From: Streptomyces sp. SLBN-118
Lineage (GTDB): Bacteria > Actinomycetota > Actinomycetes > Streptomycetales > Streptomycetaceae
Assembly: GCF_006715635.1 (NCBI RefSeq)
Contig: NZ_VFNP01000001.1
Coordinates: forward strand, 2,542,001-2,606,000
Direction of reading: 5' to 3'
DNA: 64,000 nucleotides
A program made the translations under genes and the position numbers. Under the pieces are notes generated by a model. It saw only the letters and a program-made list of their open reading frames with translations. It was not told where the DNA came from and made no database searches. Below, one piece after another: positions 34,556-42,800 of the stretch; position 1 is the first letter of the stretch; the number at the start of each line of letters is the position of its first letter.

Positions 34556-35013
34556 CCAACGAACCGAAGCCCTACGAACTCGCCCAGGTGAACATAGCCC
34601 GACTCAAATTCCCGCTGGACTCCCCCGAGCTGAAGGACTTCGCCGACGGCCTCGGCCCGGTGAACGCGGTCGCGGACGCCGCGGACGGCTTCGTCTGGCG
34701 GCTCAAGAGCGAGAGCGGCAACGCGACCGACGTCCCCGTCTTCGGCGACGAGTGGCTGATCGTCAACATGTCCGTGTGGCGGGACACCGATGCGCTGACC
34801 GCGTTCATGTACCAGGGGCAGCACCGGGAGCTGCTGAGCCGCCGCTACGAGTGGTTCGAGCGGGTGCAGGAGGCGATGACCACCCTGTGGTGGGTGGACT
34901 CGGGCCACCGCCCGACGGTCGAAGAGGCGGAGAAGCGCCTGCTCCATCTCCGCGAACACGGCCCGACACCGGAGGCGTTCACCCTGCGGACGAGCTTCCC
35001 GCCGCCGGCCTAG
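34552..35013 (+). CDS. DUF3291 protein
   Basis: 153-residue protein of the DUF3291 family, a dimeric alpha/beta-barrel relative. It has [22 protein letters not shown] at the start, [43 protein letters not shown] and [18 protein letters not shown]. The ATG overlaps the amidase stop. The function is unknown; it may be a heme- or substrate-binding monooxygenase-like protein by fold only. It is the last gene before the island boundary. Confidence 0.85.
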   Translation: MTNEPKPYELAQVNIARLKFPLDSPELKDFADGLGPVNAVADAADGFVWRLKSESGNATDVPVFGDEWLIVNMSVWRDTDALTAFMYQGQHRELLSRRYEWFERVQEAMTTLWWVDSGHRPTVEEAEKRLLHLREHGPTPEAFTLRTSFPPPA

Positions 35014-35353
35014 CTTTGCTGGTGGTGTGGCGATGCCAAAGGGTCCCGGCACGATGTTCCGCATGACGCCAGCACACCCTTACGCCCTCTCTGCCTGACG
35101 GTACGAAGGGCAGCCTCAAGGCATTGAGGCGGCATTGAGGCCGCTGTTCGCAGCCGAGCGGAAACGGGCCAAGTCGCTGAGAAGCACGGCTTCGACGGCG
35201 ACTTCCCTCCTGACGCGGAACTCAGCGAAGGACAAAAGTCCTCCGGGTGCCAGCGCTCCCCGCGTTTCGGCCGGATGCCCTCGGCGTCCAAGATGGCGGC
35301 AATCTCGCGGTAGGACAGCTGGTCACATGAGTCATGTTCTGTGGCACACCCGT
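35014..35353. other. island edge without an intact gene
   Basis: 340 bp between DUF3291 and the hexapeptide transferase gene. It carries the serine-recombinase fragment at 35225-35330 (minus) and, on the plus strand near 35165-35225, a short coding-like scrap (EKHGFDGDFPPDAEL). No complete gene is present. Confidence 0.6.
35225..35330 (-). pseudogene. serine recombinase fragment
   Basis: Minus-strand text reads LSYREIAAILDAEGIRPKRG followed by ERWHP. This matches the recombinase-domain motif (S-Y-x-E-IA-x-L-N-x-x-G-I-x-T-x-R-G-x-x-W) of large serine integrases. Both sides are lost. It probably marks an old integration site at the island edge. Confidence 0.6.
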
Positions 35354-36064
35354 TTAATCAGTGGGCTGGCCTGGTGGGAAGGCGCGACGGCGGCGGACGC
35401 TGGCTTCCATGGTGTGGGGGGCAGTAACGGTGCAGTCCTTGGGGATGGCGCGGATGGCGAGGGCGACGCCGCTGGTGATCTGGCAGCGGCGGCCGATAGC
35501 GACGCCGGGGCCGATGCTGATGTTGTTGCCGGTCTGGGTGTCGTCGCCAATGGCGGCCCCGAACTGGGGCGTTCCGCAGCGGTAGAGGCCGAGGCCGGTG
35601 CGGATGATGACCTCGCGGTCGGGCTTGCGCATGTCGGTGGTCATGTTGATGGCGGCCACGGTGACGCTCGCCGAGAGGTGGGCTCGGGCCCCGATGATCG
35701 TCCGGTTCACGCCGATCCGGTGCCCCAGGACGGCGCCCTCTCCCACGAATGCTGCGGTGACCTCGCAGTTGAAACCGACTTGGGCGCCACCGCACAGGAC
35801 GCTGCCCTTGCGGACGGTGGTGAACTCGTGGACCTTGACGTCCGGGCCGATGATCACGTCGTCTCCGATGATCGCCGTGGGGTGGATGTATGCGCTCGGG
35901 TGGATGCGCTGATCTTCCCCGAGCAAGGTCAGGGCCTCGCGCTGGAGACCCAGCCACTGTGCCAGGAAGTCGGCCAGGCCGAACTTCTCCAGGCCTCCGT
36001 ACACGGTTGTGGCGATGGCTCCCAAAGCAGGGGCGGTGACGTAGTCGCCGAGAGTGAGGTCCAT
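35354..36064 (-). CDS. left-handed beta-helix (hexapeptide) acyltransferase-like protein
   Basis: 236-residue protein rich in hexapeptide repeats (IHPSAYIHPTAIIGDDVIIG, VKVHEFTTVRKGSVLCG, FVGEGAVLGHRIGVNRTIIGARAHLSASV, IGDDTQTGNNISIGPGVAIG). They fold into the left-handed beta helix of acyl- and nucleotidyl-sugar transferases. The N-terminal 60 residues are helical and lack a nucleotidyltransferase domain. It is divergent from the GT2 gene and probably acylates, or stores sugar for, the same pathway. The donor is unknown. Confidence 0.8.
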   Translation of the reverse strand: MDLTLGDYVTAPALGAIATTVYGGLEKFGLADFLAQWLGLQREALTLLGEDQRIHPSAYIHPTAIIGDDVIIGPDVKVHEFTTVRKGSVLCGGAQVGFNCEVTAAFVGEGAVLGHRIGVNRTIIGARAHLSASVTVAAINMTTDMRKPDREVIIRTGLGLYRCGTPQFGAAIGDDTQTGNNISIGPGVAIGRRCQITSGVALAIRAIPKDCTVTAPHTMEASVRRRRAFPPGQPTD

Positions 36065-36152
36065 GTGTGTGGGCCCTTCTGATGGGTGCGGCGGCAGGTT
36101 TTGGGCGGGGTACGCTCGCCGTTCACCTGATGCTGGCTGGAGGGAAGTGGTG

Positions 36153-37034
36153 ATGGTCGTGACCCGGCCGCGTATGGGGATTGCCGTGCTGACCATGGGC
36201 GACCGGATGCCAGAGCTGCTGGCTCTGTTGGAGTCGGTGACCAAGCAGGACGAGGCCGCGGTCCGGGTTGTCGTGGTCGGCAACGGGACAGCCCTTGCTG
36301 GGCTGCCGGATGGCGTAACCGGGTTGGAACTGGAGGAGAACCTGGGGGTTTCCGGTGGCCGCAACGTCGCATGGCGATGGCTGCGCGAGTGCGGGGACGT
36401 GGACGTCCTTGTGGACTTGGACGACGACGGGTTGCTTATCGCGACGGACGTGTTCCGGCGAATCGCCGACCTTTACCAGGCGGAGGCGCGGCTTGGCATC
36501 GTGAGCTTCCGGATCGCGGACGAGACTGGTGCCACCCAGCGGCGTCACGTGCCCCGCCTGCGGGCCAAGGATCCTATGCGGCGGGGCCTGGTGACGACGT
36601 TCCTGGGCGGCGGTCACGCACTGTCGATGCCGATGCTGGAGCAGATCGGCGGCTGGCCGGACGCTTTTTTCTTCACGCACGAGGAGACCGATCTTGCCTG
36701 GCGGGCGATCGACCGTTGCTGGGACGTGCTGTACGAGCCGCAGCTCGTTCTCCAGCACCCGAAGACCTCGCCGGCCCGGCACGCGGTCTACTACCGGATG
36801 ACGGCCCGGAATCGGGTGTGGCTTGCCAAGCGGCATCTGCCCGCCCTTCTCCTGCCCGTCTACCTGGGTGTGTGGGTGGTGCTGACAGTGGCCCGTACGA
36901 GATCCCTGGCGGGGCTGCGAGCCTGGTTCGGTGGCCTCGCTGAGGGCATCCGGACCAGCGGAGGCCCTCGGCGTCCCATCAGGTGGCGGACGGTGTGGCG
37001 GATGTCCCGGCTGGGTCGGCCGCCGGTCGTCTAG
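36153..37034 (+). CDS. family 2 glycosyltransferase
   Basis: 293-residue GT-A glycosyltransferase. MGIAVLTMGDRMPELLALLESV starts the nucleotide-binding fold, LGVSGGRNVAWRWL follows, VDLDDDGLL carries the metal-binding DxD, and GGWPDAFFFTHEETDLAWRA gives the catalytic region. A C-terminal hydrophobic stretch (ALLLPVYLGVWVVLTVA) may anchor it to the membrane. The ATG at 36153 follows GGAGGGAAG; the GTG one codon earlier is also possible. It overlaps the convergent epimerase by 4 nt. Acceptor and sugar are not identifiable. Confidence 0.88.
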   Translation: MVVTRPRMGIAVLTMGDRMPELLALLESVTKQDEAAVRVVVVGNGTALAGLPDGVTGLELEENLGVSGGRNVAWRWLRECGDVDVLVDLDDDGLLIATDVFRRIADLYQAEARLGIVSFRIADETGATQRRHVPRLRAKDPMRRGLVTTFLGGGHALSMPMLEQIGGWPDAFFFTHEETDLAWRAIDRCWDVLYEPQLVLQHPKTSPARHAVYYRMTARNRVWLAKRHLPALLLPVYLGVWVVLTVARTRSLAGLRAWFGGLAEGIRTSGGPRRPIRWRTVWRMSRLGRPPVV

Positions 37035-38122
37035 ACAGCCGTGGTCTCTCTCAGCCAGCCGGGAGCGGCGGCCGGGGTGTTCCTGAGCCACTTGACGTAG
37101 CGGGCAACCCCTTTGGCGACAGTGACTTTCGGCTTCCAGCCCAGGACGTTTTCCATCCGGCGGGTGGCCGCGTATCCGCCGAGGGGGTCACCGGCCGGAA
37201 GCGGGGTGTCGAGGAGGGCGGTGTTCGGGTAGTGCTCGCGGATCAGTTCCGCGACCTGCCGCACGCTGGTCGGGACGCCGGTCCCGATGTTCACGGTCTC
37301 GGTGTGGGCCCGCGGGCTGACCAGTGCGCGCAGGGTGCCCTCCGCGATGTCGTCCACGTGCACCATGTCCCGCACCTGCCGGCCGCCCCCGTTGAGGTGC
37401 AGGGGAAGGCCCAGGTGAGCGCGGGCGGCGAACCAGGCGACGACCCAGGAGTGCGAGTTCGGCTTGATCGTCTGCGGCTCGCCGTAGACGGAGAAGTACC
37501 GAACGATCGCGTGCGAGGTGCCGACCTGGCTGAGGATGAGAGCGGTCTGCTCCTCGCCCCACGCTTTGGTGTTCCCGTAGACCGACACCGGCCGCTTACG
37601 GGTGAACTCGTGGAACTGCGGTGGGATGTGGCCGTGGACGGACTCCAGCAACTGCCGCATGGTCAGCAGTTCTGGGCTGTCGGTCTCCTCCGGGTTGCCG
37701 TCGCCGTAGACGCTCGCGGAGGAAACGAAGACCATGCGCCGAATGTGGTCCGTGGCGGCAACAGCGTCCAGGACGGTCTGAGTACCGACGATGTTGGTGT
37801 CGATCGCGGCCAGCGGTTCGCGGGTGCATGCGGCGACGTCCGCGAGGGCGGCGGCGTGGATCACATAGTCCGAGTCGGATACGAGCTTACGGACCAGCGT
37901 CGCGTCCCGGATGTCTCCCAGGACCACATCCGGGCCCGACGCGTGGACTCCGAACAGGTCGGTGTACACGTGATCCGGGTAGGCGCTCATGGTGCACAGG
38001 GCGACAGGACGGGCCCCCAGTTCCCGGAGCTGGGTGATGATCCGGGAGCCGATGAGCCCCGCGCCCCCGGTCACCAGCACGGTGCTGCCGGCCAGGGCGG
38101 TTAGGTCTGAGGGGTGGTGCAC
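37031..38122 (-). CDS. NDP-sugar epimerase/dehydratase (extended SDR)
   Basis: 363-residue SDR enzyme of nucleotide-sugar metabolism. The NAD motif is VLVTGGAGLIGSRI, the active site has VSSASVYGDGN and YGNTKAWGEE (Tyr-x3-Lys), and the substrate part has RYFSVYGEPQT and RDMVHVDDIAEG. The fold and length match GalE/RfbB-like epimerases. It probably supplies the sugar donor for the neighbouring GT2 enzyme. The ATG at 38122 begins MHHPSDLTALAG. Confidence 0.9.
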   Translation of the reverse strand: MHHPSDLTALAGSTVLVTGGAGLIGSRIITQLRELGARPVALCTMSAYPDHVYTDLFGVHASGPDVVLGDIRDATLVRKLVSDSDYVIHAAALADVAACTREPLAAIDTNIVGTQTVLDAVAATDHIRRMVFVSSASVYGDGNPEETDSPELLTMRQLLESVHGHIPPQFHEFTRKRPVSVYGNTKAWGEEQTALILSQVGTSHAIVRYFSVYGEPQTIKPNSHSWVVAWFAARAHLGLPLHLNGGGRQVRDMVHVDDIAEGTLRALVSPRAHTETVNIGTGVPTSVRQVAELIREHYPNTALLDTPLPAGDPLGGYAATRRMENVLGWKPKVTVAKGVARYVKWLRNTPAAAPGWLRETTAV

Positions 38123-38243
38123 GACGCCTCCAGAAGCTGGTTCGGTGGAACTCGGCCCGGGTCCATGGACGCTGTCGAAGCGCGTCCCCGGGCGGGTGAG
38201 GATCAGTCAACGGGCTGTAACCGCCGGGGAGGAGGGGCCATGC

Positions 38244-38271
38244 TGTAGGTCTCTGTAGGCCCGCGTAGGTC
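38244..38271 (+). promoter_or_regulatory. three GTAGGYC repeats at 10-bp spacing
   Basis: GTAGGTC, GTAGGCC and GTAGGTC start at 38245, 38255 and 38265, so they lie on the same helix face 12 bp before the GTG of the frameshifted regulator. They look like a multimer operator in the regulator promoter. Confidence 0.6.
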
Positions 38272-38283
38272 AAGGGGGAAGCG

Positions 38284-39346
38284 GTGCAGACGGCGACTAT
38301 CACGGACCTGATCCGGGCAGCGTGCGAAGAGCGCGACCGCCGGGCTCGCCCTGTCGGCGCTGAACCTCCCGGATGCGGACGCCATTACCCGCCGGGTGAC
38401 CTCCGCGCCATCCAGCGCCATCCGCGTGGGGAAAGGTGAGGTCGCGGCCATCCGCCAGATGACCCGCACGCTCGGAGACACCGCCGCCGAGTTCGGCGGA
38501 GCCCACGCCCGCCAGCTGGCAGTTCAGTACCTGACGGGCAACGTCGGACCTTGGCTCGAAGGCAGGTACACCGAAGCAACCGGCCGGGAACTCTTCGCCG
38601 CCACGTCTCAACTAGTTCATCTGTGCGGTTGGATGGTGCAGGACGAAGGAAACGACGAGCAACTTCAAGGACTCGCCCAGCGGTACTACGCCCACGCCTT
38701 CGCCCTCGCGGAAGAAGCCGAAGACGCCGAGCTGGCCGCGACCGCCCTGCGGGGCATGGCAATGCAGGCGATCGACCTCGGACGGCGAGGCCGGGCGGTC
38801 GCGCTGCGGCTGTCGGAGAAGTGCGTTGAGTACGCGGACGGCCTGGACGAGCCCAAGGCGGTGGCCTACTACCAGACGACTCTGGCCGACGCGGCAGCCC
38901 AGGATGGCGACCGTGGGCTAGCCAGAGAAGCGCTGGCACGGTCGCAGAGCGCCATCGAAAAGGCCACGGCCGCTCCCGGCGAGTCCTGGGCCTCCCACTT
39001 CTCCACCGGTCGGTGGGCCCACCACACCGGCATGATCCTCGCCCGCCTCGGAAACCTCGAGAGCGCCCGCGAGCACCTCCACCATGCCCTCGACATCCAC
39101 GGTCTCGACCGGCGGCGGTCTCGCGCAATCGTCTTGGGCGATCTCGGAAACGTGCACCTTCGCCAAGGTGATCTGGACGGGTCTCTGGCCACGTGGGGCG
39201 AGTTCATCGACTGTGCCGAGGGCGTCCAATCCGTGAAGATCAGCGACGCCCTGACCGATATGCGCGTCCGGCTGTCCCGCCACAGCAAGGCCCCAGGGGT
39301 CAGCGAGCTGGACGGCCGGGCGGCCGTTCTCCTGGGCGACGCGTGA
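38284..39346 (+). pseudogene. TPR transcriptional regulator with a frameshift
   Basis: The frame from GTG 38284 reads VQTATITDLIRAACEERDR. After one extra base in CCGCCGGGCTC (about 38338-38344), the next frame continues GLALSALNLPDADAITRRV and runs uninterrupted to 39346. The joined protein (about 350 residues) matches a streptomycete regulator family with a short N-terminal DNA-binding-like region and TPR helices (LGNVHLRQGDLDGSLATWGEF, ARLGNLESAREHLHHALDIHG). Without correction, translation could start only at GTG 38396, losing the first 37 residues. It could be a true mutation, a programmed shift or a sequencing error. Confidence 0.75.
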
Positions 39347-39564
39347 ACGGGGACACCGGGGTCCGCAGATTGTTGGACTCGCGCACAGATCACGATGTAC
39401 GGGAGGGCCGTGGTCTCATGGCGAACGGACGGGACAACCGGCTCGCGATCGGCGACATGCTCTTGTCCGTCGCCCCAAGCGAGCAGGATGCAGTTCTGAA
39501 TTGGAGGTTGGGGGTCCCCCCGCCGAAGGCAGGGGGAGAGCCCACCCGGAGTGTCGGCGACTGA
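39343..39564 (+). CDS. small coupled protein of unknown function
   Basis: 73-residue ORF whose GTG overlaps the regulator stop (GTGA), so translation is coupled. The first 55 residues (VNGDTGVRRLLDSR, MANGRDNRLAIGDML, APSEQDAVLNWRL) are hydrophilic and unlike any family I know. The last 17 residues (GVPPPKAGGEPTRSVGD) are encoded by a dispersed intergenic repeat, so the original C-terminus has probably been replaced. Whether it is a functional protein is open. Confidence 0.5.
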   Translation: MNGDTGVRRLLDSRTDHDVREGRGLMANGRDNRLAIGDMLLSVAPSEQDAVLNWRLGVPPPKAGGEPTRSVGD

Positions 39565-39590
39565 CGACAACGCAGCGAGCGGGCGTGCCA
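39503..39590 (+). repeat. dispersed intergenic repeat, copy 1
   Basis: A GGGGGTCCCCCCGCCGAAGG...GAGAGCCCAC...GGCGACTGACG element of about 75 bp. A second copy lies in reverse orientation at 48040-48118 and shares the CCGCCGAAGGCAGGGGGAGA core. It forms the 3' end of the small ORF. Confidence 0.75.
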
Positions 39591-39747
39591 GACGTCACCC
39601 GGCAGACGGGACTCTGACGACACGCCCAGCGTAGGAGGCTACTGAAGATCTTGCCCTGGCCGCCCGACTTGCCTCGGATTGCCGGTAAATGTCAATCGAC
39701 ATGAACTGGTGCAAGCCGGGCGCGATTTCAAGATCTTCAGCACGCTT

Positions 39748-40854
39748 CTAGTCCTGCGCGCCCTGCGCCATCGCCTCCTCGACCTCCGCGACCCGGGCCT
39801 GCTCCTCCGCGGCGAAGCGTTCGCGGTCGAGCTGTTCCGCGATCTCCTCGTCCTGCGACATCAGGAGGTCGAGGCTGGCGTCACCCAGCTCGAAGACGCC
39901 CATGTCCACATAGGCCTGCTGCAGGCGCTCGCCCCACAGCCCGATGTCCTTGACGCAGGGAACGATCCGGCTGAACAGCAGCTTCCGGAACAGCTGCAGG
40001 TATTCCGACTGCTCGGAGAGCTCGGCCGCCTCCTGCTTGGGGATGCCGAAGTTCTCCAGCACCTCCACCCCGCTGAGCCGGTCGCGCATCAGATAGCAGC
40101 CCTCGATCACGAACTCCTCGCGCTCGCGCAGCTCCGCGTCACCGAGCTCCTTGTAGTAGTCGCGCAGCGCCATCCGCCCGAACGCGACATGGCGGGCCTC
40201 GTCCTGCATGACGTACGCCAGGATCTGCTTCGGCAGCGGCTTGTCGGTGGTGTCCCGCAGCAGGCCGAACGCCGCCAGCGCGAGTCCTTCGATGAGCACC
40301 TGCATGCCCAGATACGGCATGTCCCAGCGCGAGTCGCGCAGGGTGTCGCCGAGCAGTCCCCGCAGGTTGTCGTTGACCGGGTAGAGCATCCCGATCTTCT
40401 CGTGCAGGAACCGACCGTAGATCTCGGCGTGCCGGGCCTCGTCCATGGTCTGGGTCGCGGAGTAGAACTTCGCGTCGAGATCGGGGACCGACTCGACGAT
40501 CCGCGCGGCGCACACCATCGCGCCCTGCTCGCCGTGCAGGAACTGGCTGAACTGCCAGGAGGTGTAGTGCTTGCGCAGCTCACCCTTGTCCTTCTCGGTC
40601 ATCTTGGCCCAGTGGCGGGAGCCGTAGAGGGTGAGCGCCTCGTCGGGGGTGCCGAGAGGGTTGTACGGATCGACCTCCAGGTCCCAGTCGATGCGCTTGG
40701 CACCGTCCCACTGCTTGTCCTTGCCCTTCTGATAGAGGGCGAGGAGCCTGTCGCGGCCGTCCTCGTACTCCCAGCTGAAACGGGCGGCGCCGGAGGCCGG
40801 AACCTGCCAGTGGAGGGTTTCGGGGGCGTTCGTGTAGCGGTCGTACGTCGACAC
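39748..40854 (-). CDS. ferritin-like diiron protein
   Basis: 368-residue helical protein with a complete carboxylate-bridged diiron site: Glu in FLHGEQGAMV, E-x-x-H in TMDEARHAEIYG, a third Glu in LIEGLALAAFG, and E-x-x-H in MQDEARHVAFG. It is related to the ribonucleotide-reductase-R2-like ferritin family. The GTG at 40854 (VSTYDRYTNAP) is chosen because AAGGAG lies 6 nt before it. It is divergent from an AurF-like oxygenase, with a TetR-type palindrome between them. The substrate is unknown; it may be an oxygenase or an iron/oxygen-handling partner. Confidence 0.88.
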   Translation of the reverse strand: MSTYDRYTNAPETLHWQVPASGAARFSWEYEDGRDRLLALYQKGKDKQWDGAKRIDWDLEVDPYNPLGTPDEALTLYGSRHWAKMTEKDKGELRKHYTSWQFSQFLHGEQGAMVCAARIVESVPDLDAKFYSATQTMDEARHAEIYGRFLHEKIGMLYPVNDNLRGLLGDTLRDSRWDMPYLGMQVLIEGLALAAFGLLRDTTDKPLPKQILAYVMQDEARHVAFGRMALRDYYKELGDAELREREEFVIEGCYLMRDRLSGVEVLENFGIPKQEAAELSEQSEYLQLFRKLLFSRIVPCVKDIGLWGERLQQAYVDMGVFELGDASLDLLMSQDEEIAEQLDRERFAAEEQARVAEVEEAMAQGAQD

Positions 40855-40968
40855 CGGCGACTCCTTCGCCTCATATCCCGCATGCCGAGGGGCACTTGGC
40901 AGGCTCACACGTTGGTAGACGAAGAGTCAACAAGTCGTACGCAAGGGATTGACGGGCTTACTGACGGG

Positions 40969-40984
40969 GAGTCTTATAAGACTC
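40969..40984. promoter_or_regulatory. 16-bp perfect palindrome before the AurF-like gene
   Basis: GAGTCTTATAAGACTC is a perfect palindrome ending exactly one base before the ATG. It most likely binds the TetR repressor encoded two genes on, and its position would block RNA polymerase or translation initiation. Confidence 0.75.
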
Positions 40985-41920
40985 ATGACGACAGTGCCCC
41001 AACAGGACATCCGGCTGCTCCGCGACGCCCTCGGCCCGCTTCGCGACCGCGAGCAGGTCGCCGCGCGCCTGCTCGAGTCCTCCGCGAAGCACTCCTTCGA
41101 CCCCGACAAGGAACTCGACTGGGACGCCCCGGCCGAGGAGGGCAAGTGGTTCTGGCCGCCGGAGCTGCTCTCCCTCTACGACACCCCGCTGTGGCACTCG
41201 ATGTCCGAGAAGCAGCGCTTCGACCTGGCACGGCACGAGTCCGCGGCGCTCGCCTCGCTCGGCATCTGGTTCGAGATCATCCTGATGCAACTGCTGGTGC
41301 GGCACATCTACGACAAGCCCGTGACCAGCAATCACGTGCGGTACGCGCTCACCGAGATCGCCGACGAGTGCCGGCACTCGATGATGTTCGCCAGGATGAT
41401 CCAGAAGGGTGCGACTCCCGCGTATCCCCCACCGCGGATCTACCACAATCTGGGGCGCGTCCTGAAGACGATCTCAACCACGCCCGGTTCCTTCGCGGCG
41501 ACGCTGCTCGGCGAGGAGATCCTCGACTGGATGCAGCGGCTGACCTTCCCCGACGAGCGCGTCCAGCCCCTGGTGCGCGGGGTGACCCGAATCCATGTGG
41601 TGGAGGAGGCGCGCCATGTCCGGTACGCCCGCGAGGAGCTGCGCCGCCAGATGGTGACCGCGCCGCGCTGGGAGCAGGAGCTCACCCGGCTCAGCTGCGG
41701 GGAGGCGGCACGGGTCTTCTCCATCTGCTTCGTGAATCCGCAGGTGTACACGAACGTCGGCCTCGACCGGCGCGAGGCGGTCGCCCAGGTCAGGGCGAGC
41801 GGACACCGGCGGGAGGTGATGCAGTCGGGCGCGAAGCGGCTGACGGACTTCCTGGACGACATCGGCGTCCTTCGGGGACCGGGGCGACGGCTGTGGAAGA
41901 GCTCAGGACTCCTCGCCTGA
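40985..41920 (+). CDS. AurF-family diiron oxygenase
   Basis: 311-residue helical protein of the p-aminobenzoate N-oxygenase (AurF) family. Metal-ligand candidates: Glu in ARHESAALASLGIWFEI, E-x-x-H in EIADECRHSMMFARM, Glu in LLGEEILDWMQRL, and EEARHVRYAREEL. AurF relatives oxidise aryl amines or other small molecules. The divergent ferritin-like protein and the downstream TetR gene suggest one regulated unit. The ATG at 40985 directly abuts the palindrome. The real substrate is not evident. Confidence 0.85.
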   Translation: MTTVPQQDIRLLRDALGPLRDREQVAARLLESSAKHSFDPDKELDWDAPAEEGKWFWPPELLSLYDTPLWHSMSEKQRFDLARHESAALASLGIWFEIILMQLLVRHIYDKPVTSNHVRYALTEIADECRHSMMFARMIQKGATPAYPPPRIYHNLGRVLKTISTTPGSFAATLLGEEILDWMQRLTFPDERVQPLVRGVTRIHVVEEARHVRYAREELRRQMVTAPRWEQELTRLSCGEAARVFSICFVNPQVYTNVGLDRREAVAQVRASGHRREVMQSGAKRLTDFLDDIGVLRGPGRRLWKSSGLLA

Positions 41921-41946
41921 TCCCGCACAGGGCCTACGCTGCGAGC

Positions 41947-42675
41947 ATGACCAGTCCCGCTCCAGCGACCCGCGCCTACCGGCGGCTCAGCGTCGAGGAA
42001 CGCCGCAGACAGCTTCTCGCGGCAGCGCTCACGCTCTTCGCGCACCAGCCGCCGGACGAGATATCCCTCGACGACGTGGCCGAGGCGGCGGGTGTCTCCC
42101 GGCCCCTCGTCTACCGCTACTTCCCAGGCGGCAAGCAGCAGTTGTACGAAACGGCCCTGCGGTCCGCCGCCGACCAGCTGGAACTGTGCTTCACCGAGCC
42201 GCCCACGGGGCCGCCGACCGAGCGGGTCGCCCGGGTGCTGGACCGCTATCTCGTCTTCGTCGACGAGCACGACGCCGGGTTCAGCGCGCTGCTGCGGGGC
42301 GGAAGCGTGGCGGAGACGTCCCGTACGACCGCGATCGTCGACGAGGTGCGGCGGGCCGCGGCCGAACAGATCCTCGTCCACATCGGCGCGGACGGGCCGG
42401 GACCACGGCTGCGGATGATGGTGCGCACGTGGATCGCGGCGGTCGAGGCGGCGTCGCTGATCTGGCTCGACGAAGGGAAGCAGCCTCCTGCGGACGAGCT
42501 GCGCGACTGGCTGCTGGACCACCTCATCGCGCTGCTCGCGGCGACGGCGGCGACGGATCCGCAGACGGCACAGGCGCTCGCGGACCTGGTGGCGCTGGAG
42601 ACGGAGTCGGGGGCGGTGGCGAGGCTCGCGAGGCGGGTCGGGGTGGTTGTGGGCGAAGCGGGAGGTTCGCGGTAG
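41947..42675 (+). CDS. TetR-family repressor of the diiron pair
   Basis: 242-residue regulator. The helix-turn-helix lies in residues 15-65 (RRQLLAAALTLFAHQPPDEI, LDDVAEAAGVSRPLVYRYF). The C-terminal domain is long (about 170 residues). It starts 26 nt after the AurF-like gene and is probably co-transcribed, giving autoregulation through the palindrome at 40969. A strong hairpin ends the unit at 42691-42734. Confidence 0.9.
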   Translation: MTSPAPATRAYRRLSVEERRRQLLAAALTLFAHQPPDEISLDDVAEAAGVSRPLVYRYFPGGKQQLYETALRSAADQLELCFTEPPTGPPTERVARVLDRYLVFVDEHDAGFSALLRGGSVAETSRTTAIVDEVRRAAAEQILVHIGADGPGPRLRMMVRTWIAAVEAASLIWLDEGKQPPADELRDWLLDHLIALLAATAATDPQTAQALADLVALETESGAVARLARRVGVVVGEAGGSR

Positions 42676-42690
42676 CGGGCGGGTGCGCCC

Positions 42691-42734
42691 GCGGCGGACA
42701 AATGTGCGGCCAGGCCGCACATTTCAGCCGCCGC
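42691..42734. terminator. strong bidirectional terminator
   Basis: Inner stem AAATGTGCGG/CCGCACATTT around a 5-nt loop (42700-42724), nested in outer arms GCGGCGG/CCGCCGC. It sits between convergent genes and can end both transcripts. Confidence 0.8.
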
Positions 42735-42800
42735 CGGACCGTAGGGGAAGGGTGGGCCGAGGAACAGCCCCTGCCGCAGCCGGCTCCGCACACCCCGACG

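Noticed and set aside
39644..39738. GAAGATCTTG and CAAGATCTTC as IS ends
   Set aside because: Only 10 bp, each nearly self-palindromic, with no transposase or target duplication.
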